Positions 1-7,621 of a DNA stretch of 36,211 bases are shown in pieces (position 1 is the stretch's first letter; each line of letters starts with the position of its first letter). Location: positions 1 through 36,211 of the forward strand of contig NZ_QETH01000045.1 in NCBI RefSeq assembly GCF_003105115.1, given 5' to 3'. Below the pieces are notes generated by a model. It was not told the DNA's origin. It made no database searches and saw only the letters and a list, made by a program, of their open reading frames with translations. The position numbers were made by a program, and so were the translations under genes. Origin of the DNA: Flavobacterium sp. HTF. Lineage in GTDB: Bacteria > Bacteroidota > Bacteroidia > Flavobacteriales > Flavobacteriaceae.

Positions 1-70
1 TAAAAAAAAATAAAATAATATATTTAAATTCTAATAATTTTGTAGAGTATGTCGTCGCCTTTCTTTTGAA

Positions 71-100
71 AACCCTATCCAAATCGGATAGGGTTTTTTT
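71..100 (+). terminator. Rho-independent terminator of an upstream transcript
   Basis: A 10-bp perfect stem, AACCCTATCC (71-80) with GGATAGGGTT (86-95), a 5-base loop and a run of seven T. It must end a transcript from the left of the window or a very short RNA starting near position 45, where a TAATTTTG box (35-42) lies. I see no coding sequence in 1-70. Confidence 0.85.
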
Positions 101-165
101 GTGTCCAGTAACAACTTATTTGTGTTAAATTTCGTATTAAATAAAAGAAAATCTCTAAATTTTAA

Positions 166-173
166 TACTTTTG
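166..173 (+). promoter_or_regulatory. Possible -7 box (TACTTTTG) for the DUF1569-like gene
   Basis: TACTTTTG fits the Bacteroidota TAnnTTTG -7 consensus and lies 26 bases before the ATG at 200. No clear TTTG is found 19 bases further upstream, so this is half of a consensus promoter. Confidence 0.35.
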
Positions 174-199
174 TTTTATTATTACTTTCTTAAATTATA

Positions 200-652
200 A
201 TGAAAAATATTTTTTTAAAAGAAGATACTTTTGTGTTTATTAATCGCATAAACAAACTAACTCCTGATGCTAAAGCATTATGGGGAAAAATGAGCGTTAG
301 TCAAATGCTGGCACATTGTAATGTATCTTACGAAATGGTTTATGAAGATATTCATAAGAAACCTAATAATTTTATGAAGCTAATATTAAAACTATTCATA
401 AAAAATAAAGTAGTTAATGACACACCTTATACAAGAAACAGCCCAACTGCGCCTCAGTTTATTGTAAAGGATGAACGTAGTTTTGAAATTGAGAAAAATA
501 GATTAATAAATTACCTTATCAAAACTCAGGAATTAGGTGCGGATGCATTTGAAGGAAAGGAATCTCATTCTTTTGGAAAATTAACTTCAAAGGAATGGAA
601 TAACATGTTTGCCAAACATTTGGAGCATCATTTGACTCAATTTGGTGTTTAA
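200..652 (+). CDS. DUF1569-like (DinB-superfamily-like) protein
   Basis: 150 residues with no signal peptide or membrane segment, so probably cytosolic. The pattern matches the DUF1569 family of small DinB-like four-helix proteins: an N-terminal stretch with 'LTPDAKALWGKMSVSQMLAH' (around residues 20-40), where the WGKMS..QMLAHC segment is characteristic, and a C-terminal His-rich end 'FAKHLEHHLTQFGV'. His residues at the two ends (H38 region and the HLEHH cluster) sit where DinB-like proteins bind a metal. No reaction is established for the family. The gene appears to be transcribed with the small secreted protein that follows (28-base gap). Family assignment is from memory of the motif, not a search. 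Confidence 0.75.
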   Translation: MKNIFLKEDTFVFINRINKLTPDAKALWGKMSVSQMLAHCNVSYEMVYEDIHKKPNNFMKLILKLFIKNKVVNDTPYTRNSPTAPQFIVKDERSFEIEKNRLINYLIKTQELGADAFEGKESHSFGKLTSKEWNNMFAKHLEHHLTQFGV

Positions 653-680
653 TATTAATAATCAATTAAACTTATTTGCC

Positions 681-1115
681 ATGAAGAAATATTTAATATT
701 AATTTTTCTCTTTATCGGAGTGTCATCAGTAGCTCAAAAACAAGATGTACAAAAAGTTATTGAAGATTTTTTTGTTGCATTTCACCAAAAGGATACAATT
801 AAACTAAAATCTGTCTGTTCTAATAAAATTATTCTGCAATCAATTAGTGAGAGTAAAACTAAAGGCAATAAATTGACAAATGAATCTAGTACTGAGTTTT
901 ATATTTCTATTTCATCAATACCTTCAAATATGAAGTTTAATGAAAAAATATTGAGCTATACTATTCAGGTTGATGGTACTATGGCTCATGTTTGGGCTCC
1001 TTATGAGTTTTATATTAATGATAAATTAAGTCATTCAGGAGTTAATACGTTTACCTTGTTCAAAGAAAAAGATAATTGGAAAATTATTTATTTAATTGAT
1101 ACGCGAAGAAAATAG
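681..1115 (+). CDS. Secreted NTF2-like (SnoaL-type) protein
   Basis: 144 residues. I chose the ATG at 681 because it begins a clean signal peptide (MKKYLILIFLFIGVSSVAQ, cleavage likely near residue 19); a longer frame from 642 would put 13 extra residues in front and overlap the upstream gene. The mature part starts with an amphipathic helix 'DVQKVIEDFFVAFHQKDTIKLKSVCS' split here as the typical opening of an NTF2-like cone fold, and ends in the beta-rich 'NTFTLFKEKDNWKIIYLIDTRRK' (residues 122-144), the usual closing strands. Family members include enzymes and simple ligand-binding proteins; no catalytic residue can be assigned. The stop codon is only two bases from that of the convergent endonuclease III gene and no terminator lies between them, so the two transcripts probably overlap. 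Confidence 0.75.
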   Translation: MKKYLILIFLFIGVSSVAQKQDVQKVIEDFFVAFHQKDTIKLKSVCSNKIILQSISESKTKGNKLTNESSTEFYISISSIPSNMKFNEKILSYTIQVDGTMAHVWAPYEFYINDKLSHSGVNTFTLFKEKDNWKIIYLIDTRRK

Positions 1116-1117
1116 TT

Positions 1118-1762
1118 TTAAATGATGTGAGTTTGATAATATAAACAGTCATCAGCCATTAAGCAGATTTCACATTTCGGATTTGGTCTGCATATTTCTC
1201 TTCCTAAAAATGAAATTGCCATACCTATTTCTGACCAAATTTTCTTTGGAAGGACTTTCATAAGTTCTTTTTCTACCTTGTTTCCATCTTTACTTTCTTT
1301 TATTATTCCTAGTCTCGGTGCTACACGTATCACATGAAGATCGGCAATTATACCTTCTGCGGGTTGATTGGTTTCTCTAAGAATAACATTAGCTGATTTC
1401 CGTCCAATTCCTTTTAGAGCAGTCAATTCTTCCATTGTAGATGGAATATTTTCGTCTTTTTTGATAATTTGCGCTATTTCAAGTAACCAATTTGCTTTGG
1501 TTGGATAATTTCTGACTTTGCTTATATACGGAATAAATTTTTCAGAATCTGTTTTGGATAAGCTTTGAAGTGTTGGGAATTTTTCAAATAACTCTGGTGC
1601 TATCTTATTTATATTTGCATCAGAATCCTGCGCAGATAGTACTACCATTACAAGTAATTGATAGGTGTTTTGATAATCTAAAGGATGTTTCTTACCTTTA
1701 TATTTCTTTAGAAGTGGTTTAAGTACTTCTCCCCAGTCCTTTGTTTCTGCAAATAAATCCAT
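1118..1762 (-). CDS. nth: Endonuclease III-type DNA glycosylase/AP lyase
   Basis: 214 residues. Base-excision repair enzyme that removes oxidised pyrimidines and nicks the abasic site. The helix-hairpin-helix 'LKGIGRKSANVIL' holds the expected catalytic Lys (K122), followed by the catalytic Asp in 'IIADLHVIRV' (D141); these match K120 and D138 of E. coli Nth. A C-terminal [4Fe-4S] motif is present, but its first spacing is C-X5-C instead of the E. coli C-X6-C (then X2 and X5). I start it at 1762 because AAAGGAG lies just upstream of that ATG; an upstream ATG at 1780 would add six residues. It sits 43 bases downstream of the alpha/beta hydrolase on the same strand and may be cotranscribed. A second Nth-like or MutY-family role cannot be excluded, but the K and D pair favours a bifunctional Nth. 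Confidence 0.88.
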   Translation of the reverse strand: MDLFAETKDWGEVLKPLLKKYKGKKHPLDYQNTYQLLVMVVLSAQDSDANINKIAPELFEKFPTLQSLSKTDSEKFIPYISKVRNYPTKANWLLEIAQIIKKDENIPSTMEELTALKGIGRKSANVILRETNQPAEGIIADLHVIRVAPRLGIIKESKDGNKVEKELMKVLPKKIWSEIGMAISFLGREICRPNPKCEICLMADDCLYYQTHII

Positions 1763-1805
1763 AATAGCTCCTTTAAACATTAATAAAAATGTAAGTATTA
1801 TAAAG

Positions 1806-2672
1806 TTAGTTACTTTTAATAAAATCTAAGATTTTTTTAATAACAATTTTATTTCTTAATATTTTTCTATGCCCTAATTTATCGGTAAGAAACAAACTTC
1901 CGTTTTCTAAATGTTTATGAATATGAATTCCGGCTTTGACAGGTACTTCCGGATCATCGTTATCATGAATCACTAAAACAGGAACTTTAATTTTTGCAGA
2001 GGCTCTATATGCTGAATAATTGTCCATTACAGTTTGATATTTATTTTCAAAATATTCGCGTAGAAGCTGGCTGATCTTTGGCTTTAATTCTAATTTAGAA
2101 ATAAAATCATCCAAAATTTCCTGTACGATATCTCCACTGCCAATTACAACGGCCTTATTTACTTTTAAACCATCTTTTATTGCATTTAAAACTGACATTC
2201 CTCCTAATGAATGTCCAATTGCAATTTCAAAAGGACCATAATTTTTATCGATTTCTAAAATTGATTCTATAAAATCAGACATTATTGTTGTTTTTCCTTT
2301 GGATTTTCCGTGAGCAGGGGCATCAAAACTTATTGTTGAATATCCGTTATGTAAAAGCTCATCGGCAATTTTAAATAATTGTGTCCCTCTTCCTGACCAC
2401 CCATGTACTAATAAAATCTTACGGTCACTTTTTCCAAATTCATAAACAACAATATCCTTATTAATTTTGGGAATATGAATTGTATGCTGGATGCTTTTAC
2501 GATCCATTTCTAATTCTCTTTTAGGAACTTTATGTTTTATTGGAGTTGTAAAAAGTCTTGCCGCATATTTTGTAACCAATTTAGTAGAAATAAAAGCGCA
2601 TATTTTGCAGGATAGTATTATAACGCGTGGTATTTTTAAAGATTGAATAGGATTGGAAGTCTTTTTTGCCAT
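1806..2672 (-). CDS. Alpha/beta hydrolase
   Basis: 288 residues, probably cytosolic or peripherally attached: a short hydrophobic N-terminus (IPRVIILSCKICAFISTKL) is seen but no standard signal peptide. The fold is clear: oxyanion motif 'LLVHGWSGRG' near residue 90, nucleophile elbow GHSLGG with Ser155, an acidic residue in 'VLVIHDNDDPEVP' near residue 236 and the last catalytic His in 'KLGHRKIL' near residue 270. Substrate is unknown; this type covers esterases, lipases and peptidases. The ATG at 2672 faces the glgA start at 2788, so the 115 bases between them hold two divergent promoters. No recognised regulator site is visible there. Confidence 0.85.
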   Translation of the reverse strand: MAKKTSNPIQSLKIPRVIILSCKICAFISTKLVTKYAARLFTTPIKHKVPKRELEMDRKSIQHTIHIPKINKDIVVYEFGKSDRKILLVHGWSGRGTQLFKIADELLHNGYSTISFDAPAHGKSKGKTTIMSDFIESILEIDKNYGPFEIAIGHSLGGMSVLNAIKDGLKVNKAVVIGSGDIVQEILDDFISKLELKPKISQLLREYFENKYQTVMDNYSAYRASAKIKVPVLVIHDNDDPEVPVKAGIHIHKHLENGSLFLTDKLGHRKILRNKIVIKKILDFIKSN

Positions 2673-2787
2673 TTTAATAATTTTTATTTCGAAGTCAGAA
2701 TTTGTTTATTTTTTCCTAAATTTAAGGAACATAAAAGTAGTACAAATAGTAAATGTTTGATTCAAATAAAAGGGAATTTAATTTTAA

Positions 2788-4215
2788 ATGGAAATATTTC
2801 ATATAAGTGCAGAATGCTATCCAATGGCGAAAGTTGGCGGTCTTGCCGATGTTGTTGGTGCATTACCTAAATATCAAAATAAAGCAGGTCATCAGGTGCG
2901 TGTTGTTGTACCTTGTTATGATACTAAATTTTATAGCCAGAATGAATTTGAATGTGTTCATTGGGGAACAGTTAAGTTAGGGAATTTACAATTTCCGTTT
3001 AGCGTTCTAAAGGAAACCACAGATCAATTAGGTTATGAATTATATTTAGTTGAAATAAAGGAATTATTTGATCGGCCTAATATTTATGGTTACGAAGATG
3101 ATATAGAACGATTTATGTCGTTTCAAATTGCAACTTTAGACTGGATTTCCCAACGTGATTCAGTTCTTGAGATTATAAATTGTCACGATCACCATACAGG
3201 GTTAATTCCTTTTATGATAAAATATGCTTATAAATATGAAAAATTAAAGGCTGTAAGAACAGTAATTACAATTCATAATGGCTTATATCAGGGATGGTTT
3301 GGATTTGATAAATTACATTATCTGCCGGAATTTGATTTAATGCATGCAGGATTTTTAGAATGGAACAATTCTCTGAATTCGTTAGCGGTCGGAATAAAGT
3401 GTGCACATGCAGTGACTACTGTTTCACCAAGTTATTTAAATGAAATTAATATTTCAGCAAATGGTTTAGAATCATTGTTTAAGTCGGTCCGATATAAATC
3501 AAAAGGAATTTTAAACGGAATTGATTTTGAAGTCTGGAATCCGTTAAAAGATAAAATGATTAATGAAAATTATGATGTTCTGACTTTCTTGACCGGAAAA
3601 CAAAAGAATAAAGAACAGTTATGTGAACAATTTGATTTAGATCCTTCAAAACCTTTGTTTAGTTTTATTGGGCGTTTATTTGAAGAAAAAGGAGGTGATT
3701 TACTTCCGCAGGCAACGGCTTTGGCATTATCAGAAAATTTTGAAAAAATAAATATCCTGATTCTTGGTTCCGGAAATGCAGAAATTGAATCTCAATTGAT
3801 ACAGTTGCGTAATGATTATAATGGCAATTATAATGTATTTATTGGTTATAATGAAGAGTTGGCACATTTGATTTATGCAGGTTCAGATTTTATACTAATG
3901 CCTTCCAGGGTTGAACCATGCGGTTTAAATCAGATGTATGCACTTCGATATGGTACTGTACCTATTGTACGCAGAACAGGCGGACTTCAGGATACTGTAA
4001 TTGACTTTGGTGATGATGGAAACGGAATCTGCCATGATCAGGCTTCCGTTGGTGACATTTGCTATTCTATTAAGCGTGCTGTCAAACTTTATAAAGACAA
4101 AACACATTTTAATAAAATAATTGAAAAAGGGATGAATACGGATCATTCCTGGGAAAGGGTTTGTGAGGAATACATCGAAATATACAACTTAATAATTCAG
4201 CAAAATGAAGTTTAA
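2788..4215 (+). CDS. glgA: Glycogen (starch) synthase
   Basis: 475 residues, cytosolic. Transfers glucose from ADP-glucose to the end of an alpha-1,4-glucan. N-terminal GT5 domain opens with 'HISAECYPMAKVGGLADVVG': the K15-x-G-G-L motif binds ADP-glucose. The C-terminal half holds 'SFIGRLFEEKGGDLL' and 'PSRVEPCGLNQMYALRYGT' with the conserved Glu of the family, then 'RRTGGLQDTV'. Length agrees with bacterial GlgA (about 470-480). It is the first gene of the glycogen cluster; its last 11 bases overlap glgC in another frame, so translation of the two is probably coupled. I see no TAnnTTTG box with good spacing upstream. Confidence 0.95.
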   Translation: MEIFHISAECYPMAKVGGLADVVGALPKYQNKAGHQVRVVVPCYDTKFYSQNEFECVHWGTVKLGNLQFPFSVLKETTDQLGYELYLVEIKELFDRPNIYGYEDDIERFMSFQIATLDWISQRDSVLEIINCHDHHTGLIPFMIKYAYKYEKLKAVRTVITIHNGLYQGWFGFDKLHYLPEFDLMHAGFLEWNNSLNSLAVGIKCAHAVTTVSPSYLNEINISANGLESLFKSVRYKSKGILNGIDFEVWNPLKDKMINENYDVLTFLTGKQKNKEQLCEQFDLDPSKPLFSFIGRLFEEKGGDLLPQATALALSENFEKINILILGSGNAEIESQLIQLRNDYNGNYNVFIGYNEELAHLIYAGSDFILMPSRVEPCGLNQMYALRYGTVPIVRRTGGLQDTVIDFGDDGNGICHDQASVGDICYSIKRAVKLYKDKTHFNKIIEKGMNTDHSWERVCEEYIEIYNLIIQQNEV

Positions 4216-5485
4216 AAAGAAAAATGTAGTTGCCATTATTTTAGGAGGAGGACAAGGATCGCGTTTGTTTCCTCTAACCGAAACGAGGTCAAAACCTGCC
4301 GTTCCGATTGGCGGGAAATACAGATTAGTCGATATTCCAATTTCAAATTGTATTAATTCTGATATATTTAAAATATTTGTATTGACACAATTTAATTCTG
4401 CATCTTTAAATGCACACATAAAGAATACTTTTAATTTTAGTATTTTCAGTCAGTCTTTTGTCGATATTTTAGCAGCAGAACAAACTCCCGACAATCCTAC
4501 CTGGTTTCAGGGAACTGCCGATGCAGTTCGACAATGTATGTCACATTTTCTTAAACATGACTTTGATCACGCCTTGATTTTATCGGGTGATCAATTGTAT
4601 CAGATGGATTTTAACGAAATGCTGGAAGCTCACATTGCAAACAATGCAGAGATTTCTATTGCGACATTGCCTGTAAATGCAAAAGATGCTCCTGAGTTTG
4701 GAATTTTAAAAACCAATCATGAGAATGTTATTGAAGCTTTTATCGAGAAACCAAATGCGTCACTTTTGCCTGAGTGGGAATCTGAAGTAAGTGAAGAAAT
4801 GCATGCAAAAGGCAAAAAATATCTGGCTTCGATGGGGATTTATATTTTCAATAAAGACCTTTTAGTAAAATTAATGGATAATCAGGAAACCAAAGATTTC
4901 GGAAAAGAAATTATTCCTGATGCTGTTGGTAAACATAAAATTTTAAGCTATCAATATGAAGGTTACTGGACCGATATTGGAAATATTGAATCTTTTTTTG
5001 AAGCTAATATTGGTCTGACAGCCGATATACCGGAGTTTAATTTGTTTGATAATGACAACAAAATTTTTACCCGCCCAAGATTGCTTCCGCCATCAAAATT
5101 TAGAAATTCAATTATTAACCAATCGTTGATTTCTGAAGGTTGTATTATTAATGCCAAGGAAATTAAAAGTTCAGTAATCGGTATTCGTTCCAGAATTGGC
5201 GAAGGAACTATTCTTGAAAATTGTTATGTGATGGGTAATGATTTTTACCAGGATCTTGATGAATTGCATCATGAAAATGAGAACAACAAAATTAATGTGG
5301 GTATAGGAGAAAACTGTTTTATCAAAAATGCTTTGGTAGATAAAAATGTTCGAATTGGAAACAATGTTCACATCAACGGAGGTAAGCATTTAGATAATTT
5401 TACAAATGAATTATATAGTATTAAAGACGGAATTGTTGTGATTAAAAAAGGAGTTGTTCTTTCTGATAATTTCAGGATCGAATAA
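4205..5485 (+). CDS. glgC: Glucose-1-phosphate adenylyltransferase (ADP-glucose pyrophosphorylase)
   Basis: 426 residues. Makes ADP-glucose from ATP and glucose-1-phosphate, the committed step that feeds glgA. The nucleotidyltransferase signature 'GGGQGSRLFPLTETRSKPA' is at residues 15-33, followed by 'YRLVDIPISNCINSD', 'FQGTADAVRQ' and 'LSGDQLYQMDF'. The C-terminal part (about 300-426) has hexapeptide-like left-handed beta-helix repeats ('SVIGIRSRIGEGTILENC', 'IGENCFIKNALVDKNVRIG'). The start at 4205 lies inside the end of glgA. glgB begins 38 bases after the stop. Confidence 0.95.
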   Translation: MKFKKKNVVAIILGGGQGSRLFPLTETRSKPAVPIGGKYRLVDIPISNCINSDIFKIFVLTQFNSASLNAHIKNTFNFSIFSQSFVDILAAEQTPDNPTWFQGTADAVRQCMSHFLKHDFDHALILSGDQLYQMDFNEMLEAHIANNAEISIATLPVNAKDAPEFGILKTNHENVIEAFIEKPNASLLPEWESEVSEEMHAKGKKYLASMGIYIFNKDLLVKLMDNQETKDFGKEIIPDAVGKHKILSYQYEGYWTDIGNIESFFEANIGLTADIPEFNLFDNDNKIFTRPRLLPPSKFRNSIINQSLISEGCIINAKEIKSSVIGIRSRIGEGTILENCYVMGNDFYQDLDELHHENENNKINVGIGENCFIKNALVDKNVRIGNNVHINGGKHLDNFTNELYSIKDGIVVIKKGVVLSDNFRIE

Positions 5486-5523
5486 AAAAAATAAAATTTT
5501 AATAGTTGCCTTAAAAACCAAAT

Positions 5524-7428
5524 ATGAATAAAGTTATTACGCATTCTCTTTTTACTGATTTTGACATCAATTTATTCAAAGCCGGAAAACATTACAAATT
5601 GTATGAAAAACTCGGTGCACATTTGATTGAGGTCGATGGAATAAAAGGAGTTTATTTTTCGGTTTGGGCACCAACGGCAGGTTCTGTTTCTGTTGTTGGA
5701 GATTTTAATTACTGGACACAGGGTGAACATGAACTTCAGGTTCGCTGGGATTCTTCCGGGATATGGGAAGGTTTTATTCCCAATATTGAAAAAGGTGCAC
5801 TTTACAAATATAAAATTCAGTCTAATGATGGAATTGTAACTGAAAAAGCGGATCCTTTTGCACGCTATTGCGAAAAACCACCCCATACAGCTTCTGTAGT
5901 CTGGGATTTGGATTATAACTGGAAGGATGAAAACTGGATGCAGACCCGTAAACAAAATAATGATTTAGATAAACCTTATTCTGTTTATGAAGTCCATTTG
6001 GGATCCTGGAAACGTGCAGACCACAATAGATTTTTGACCTATCTGGAACTTGCTGACGATTTAGTTAACTATGTAAAAGAAACGGGTTTTACGCACGTCG
6101 AATTTATGCCGGTTATGGAATATCCTTATGATCCTTCGTGGGGATATCAATTGACAGGATATTTTGCACCAACTTCCCGTTTTGGAAAACCACAGGATTT
6201 TATGGTTTTGGTTGATAAGTTTCACCAGGCCGGGATTGGGGTAATATTGGACTGGGTTCCGTCTCATTTTCCTGATGATGCACATGGTTTAGGCTTCTTT
6301 GACGGTTCAAATTTATATGAACATCCTGACCGAAGAAAAGGCTATCATCCTGATTGGAAAAGCCTTGTTTTTAATTATGGACGAAATGAAGTCCGCGCTT
6401 TTTTAATCAGCAATGCGGTTTTCTGGCTTCAAAATTATCATGTTGACGGTTTGCGTGTAGATGCTGTAGCCTCGATGTTGTATCTGGATTATTCAAGAAA
6501 AGAAGGAGAATGGGAGCCTAATATTTTTGGTGGAAGGGAAAATCTTGACGTTATAAGTTTCCTTAAAGAATTTAATGAGGTTATCTACGCTAATTTTGAT
6601 GGAGTTCAGACCATTGCAGAAGAAAGTACTTCTTTTCCTATGGTTTCCAGACCCACATTTAGTGGCGGTTTAGGTTTTGGGATGAAGTGGATGATGGGCT
6701 GGATGCACGATACGTTGCAATACTTTCAGAAAGAAACGGTTTATAGAAAATATCATCAAAATGAATTGACCTTTTCTATGACGTATTCTTTTACAGAAAA
6801 CTTTATGCTGCCTTTTTCTCATGACGAAGTAGTATATGGAAAAAAATCTATAGCCAGCAAAATGCCCGGTGATGAATGGCAGAAATTTGCCAACTTACGC
6901 TTATTATATGGTTACATGTTTACACATCCCGGAGCTAAACTTTTGTTTATGGGATCTGAATTTGGGCAGAGCGATGAATGGAACTTTGAAAAGAGCCTGG
7001 ACTGGCACTTATTGCAATATGATTATCACTCGGGAATAAAAAAAGTCATCACAGATTTAAATCAATTATATAAATCACAACCGGCATTGTATGAGAAACA
7101 ATTTAGCAGTGAAGGTTTTGAATGGATAAATTATTCTGATCATCAAAATGCAGTTCTGACCTACATTCGGAAAGGAAATAATGCCAAAGAAAATTTAATC
7201 ATAGTCTGTAATTTTACTCAGGTCGTTCGTGAAGACTATCGAATTGGAATTCCTCAGAAAGGAAATTTGGTTCCCGTTTTTAACAGTGACGATAAAAAAT
7301 ATGGAGGTAGCGGAGTTGGAAATTCAGAAACTCTAAAAACTGAATTGTCTGCTTATGACGGAAGGGATTTTTCTGTGCAATTAATTTTACCTCCTTTGAG
7401 TGTTATTGTATATGCTTTTGAAAATTAA
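5524..7428 (+). CDS. glgB: 1,4-alpha-glucan branching enzyme
   Basis: 634 residues. Cuts alpha-1,4 chains and re-attaches them as alpha-1,6 branches. An N-terminal CBM48 domain ('YFSVWAPTAGSVSVVGDFNYW', residues 40-60, split across the strand) precedes the GH13 barrel: region I 'DWVPSHFP', region II 'DGLRVDAVASMLYLDYSR' with nucleophile Asp313, region III 'TIAEESTSFP' with acid/base Glu366, and region IV 'PFSHDEVVYGKKS'. A C-terminal all-beta domain ends the protein. It lacks the extra N-terminal module found in E. coli GlgB, which explains its shorter length. Third gene of the glycogen operon. Confidence 0.95.
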   Translation: MNKVITHSLFTDFDINLFKAGKHYKLYEKLGAHLIEVDGIKGVYFSVWAPTAGSVSVVGDFNYWTQGEHELQVRWDSSGIWEGFIPNIEKGALYKYKIQSNDGIVTEKADPFARYCEKPPHTASVVWDLDYNWKDENWMQTRKQNNDLDKPYSVYEVHLGSWKRADHNRFLTYLELADDLVNYVKETGFTHVEFMPVMEYPYDPSWGYQLTGYFAPTSRFGKPQDFMVLVDKFHQAGIGVILDWVPSHFPDDAHGLGFFDGSNLYEHPDRRKGYHPDWKSLVFNYGRNEVRAFLISNAVFWLQNYHVDGLRVDAVASMLYLDYSRKEGEWEPNIFGGRENLDVISFLKEFNEVIYANFDGVQTIAEESTSFPMVSRPTFSGGLGFGMKWMMGWMHDTLQYFQKETVYRKYHQNELTFSMTYSFTENFMLPFSHDEVVYGKKSIASKMPGDEWQKFANLRLLYGYMFTHPGAKLLFMGSEFGQSDEWNFEKSLDWHLLQYDYHSGIKKVITDLNQLYKSQPALYEKQFSSEGFEWINYSDHQNAVLTYIRKGNNAKENLIIVCNFTQVVREDYRIGIPQKGNLVPVFNSDDKKYGGSGVGNSETLKTELSAYDGRDFSVQLILPPLSVIVYAFEN

Positions 7429-7458
7429 CCAAAATTAATCAAATGAGATTTTGTCAAT

Positions 7459-7488
7459 TTTACGTTCGTAAATTATCAATTTTTTGAT
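7459..7488. promoter_or_regulatory. Two adjacent inverted repeats in the glgB-GH31 gap
   Basis: TTTACG-tt-CGTAAA (7459-7472) is a perfect 6-bp inverted repeat and ATCAA-tttt-TTGAT (7475-7488) a second. They lie in a 193-base gap with no gene. They could be an operator or the end of the glgB transcript, though no T-run follows the first. A TATGTTTG box (7575-7582), without a matching TTTG upstream, may serve the GH31 gene. Confidence 0.35.
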
Positions 7489-7621
7489 TTCAGAATATCT
7501 AATTTAGCAGACATGCAGAAAAAACGTTTTCGTGAATAAACCTCATATTTATAGAGGCTTATCAAGTTTTTTTGTATGTTTGGAATTATAGACAGAGTTA
7601 TAAATTAATTCATTAGGTGAT

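Noticed and set aside
1..70. Short RNA between position 45 and the terminator at 100
   Set aside because: Only a -7 box is present, without TTTG, and the upstream gene outside the window explains the terminator.
642..680. Longer start for the NTF2-like gene
   Set aside because: Would overlap the upstream gene and place 13 residues before a clean signal peptide.
2643..2870. Plus-strand frame across the glgA start
   Set aside because: Overlaps both glgA and the hydrolase start and has no protein-like pattern.
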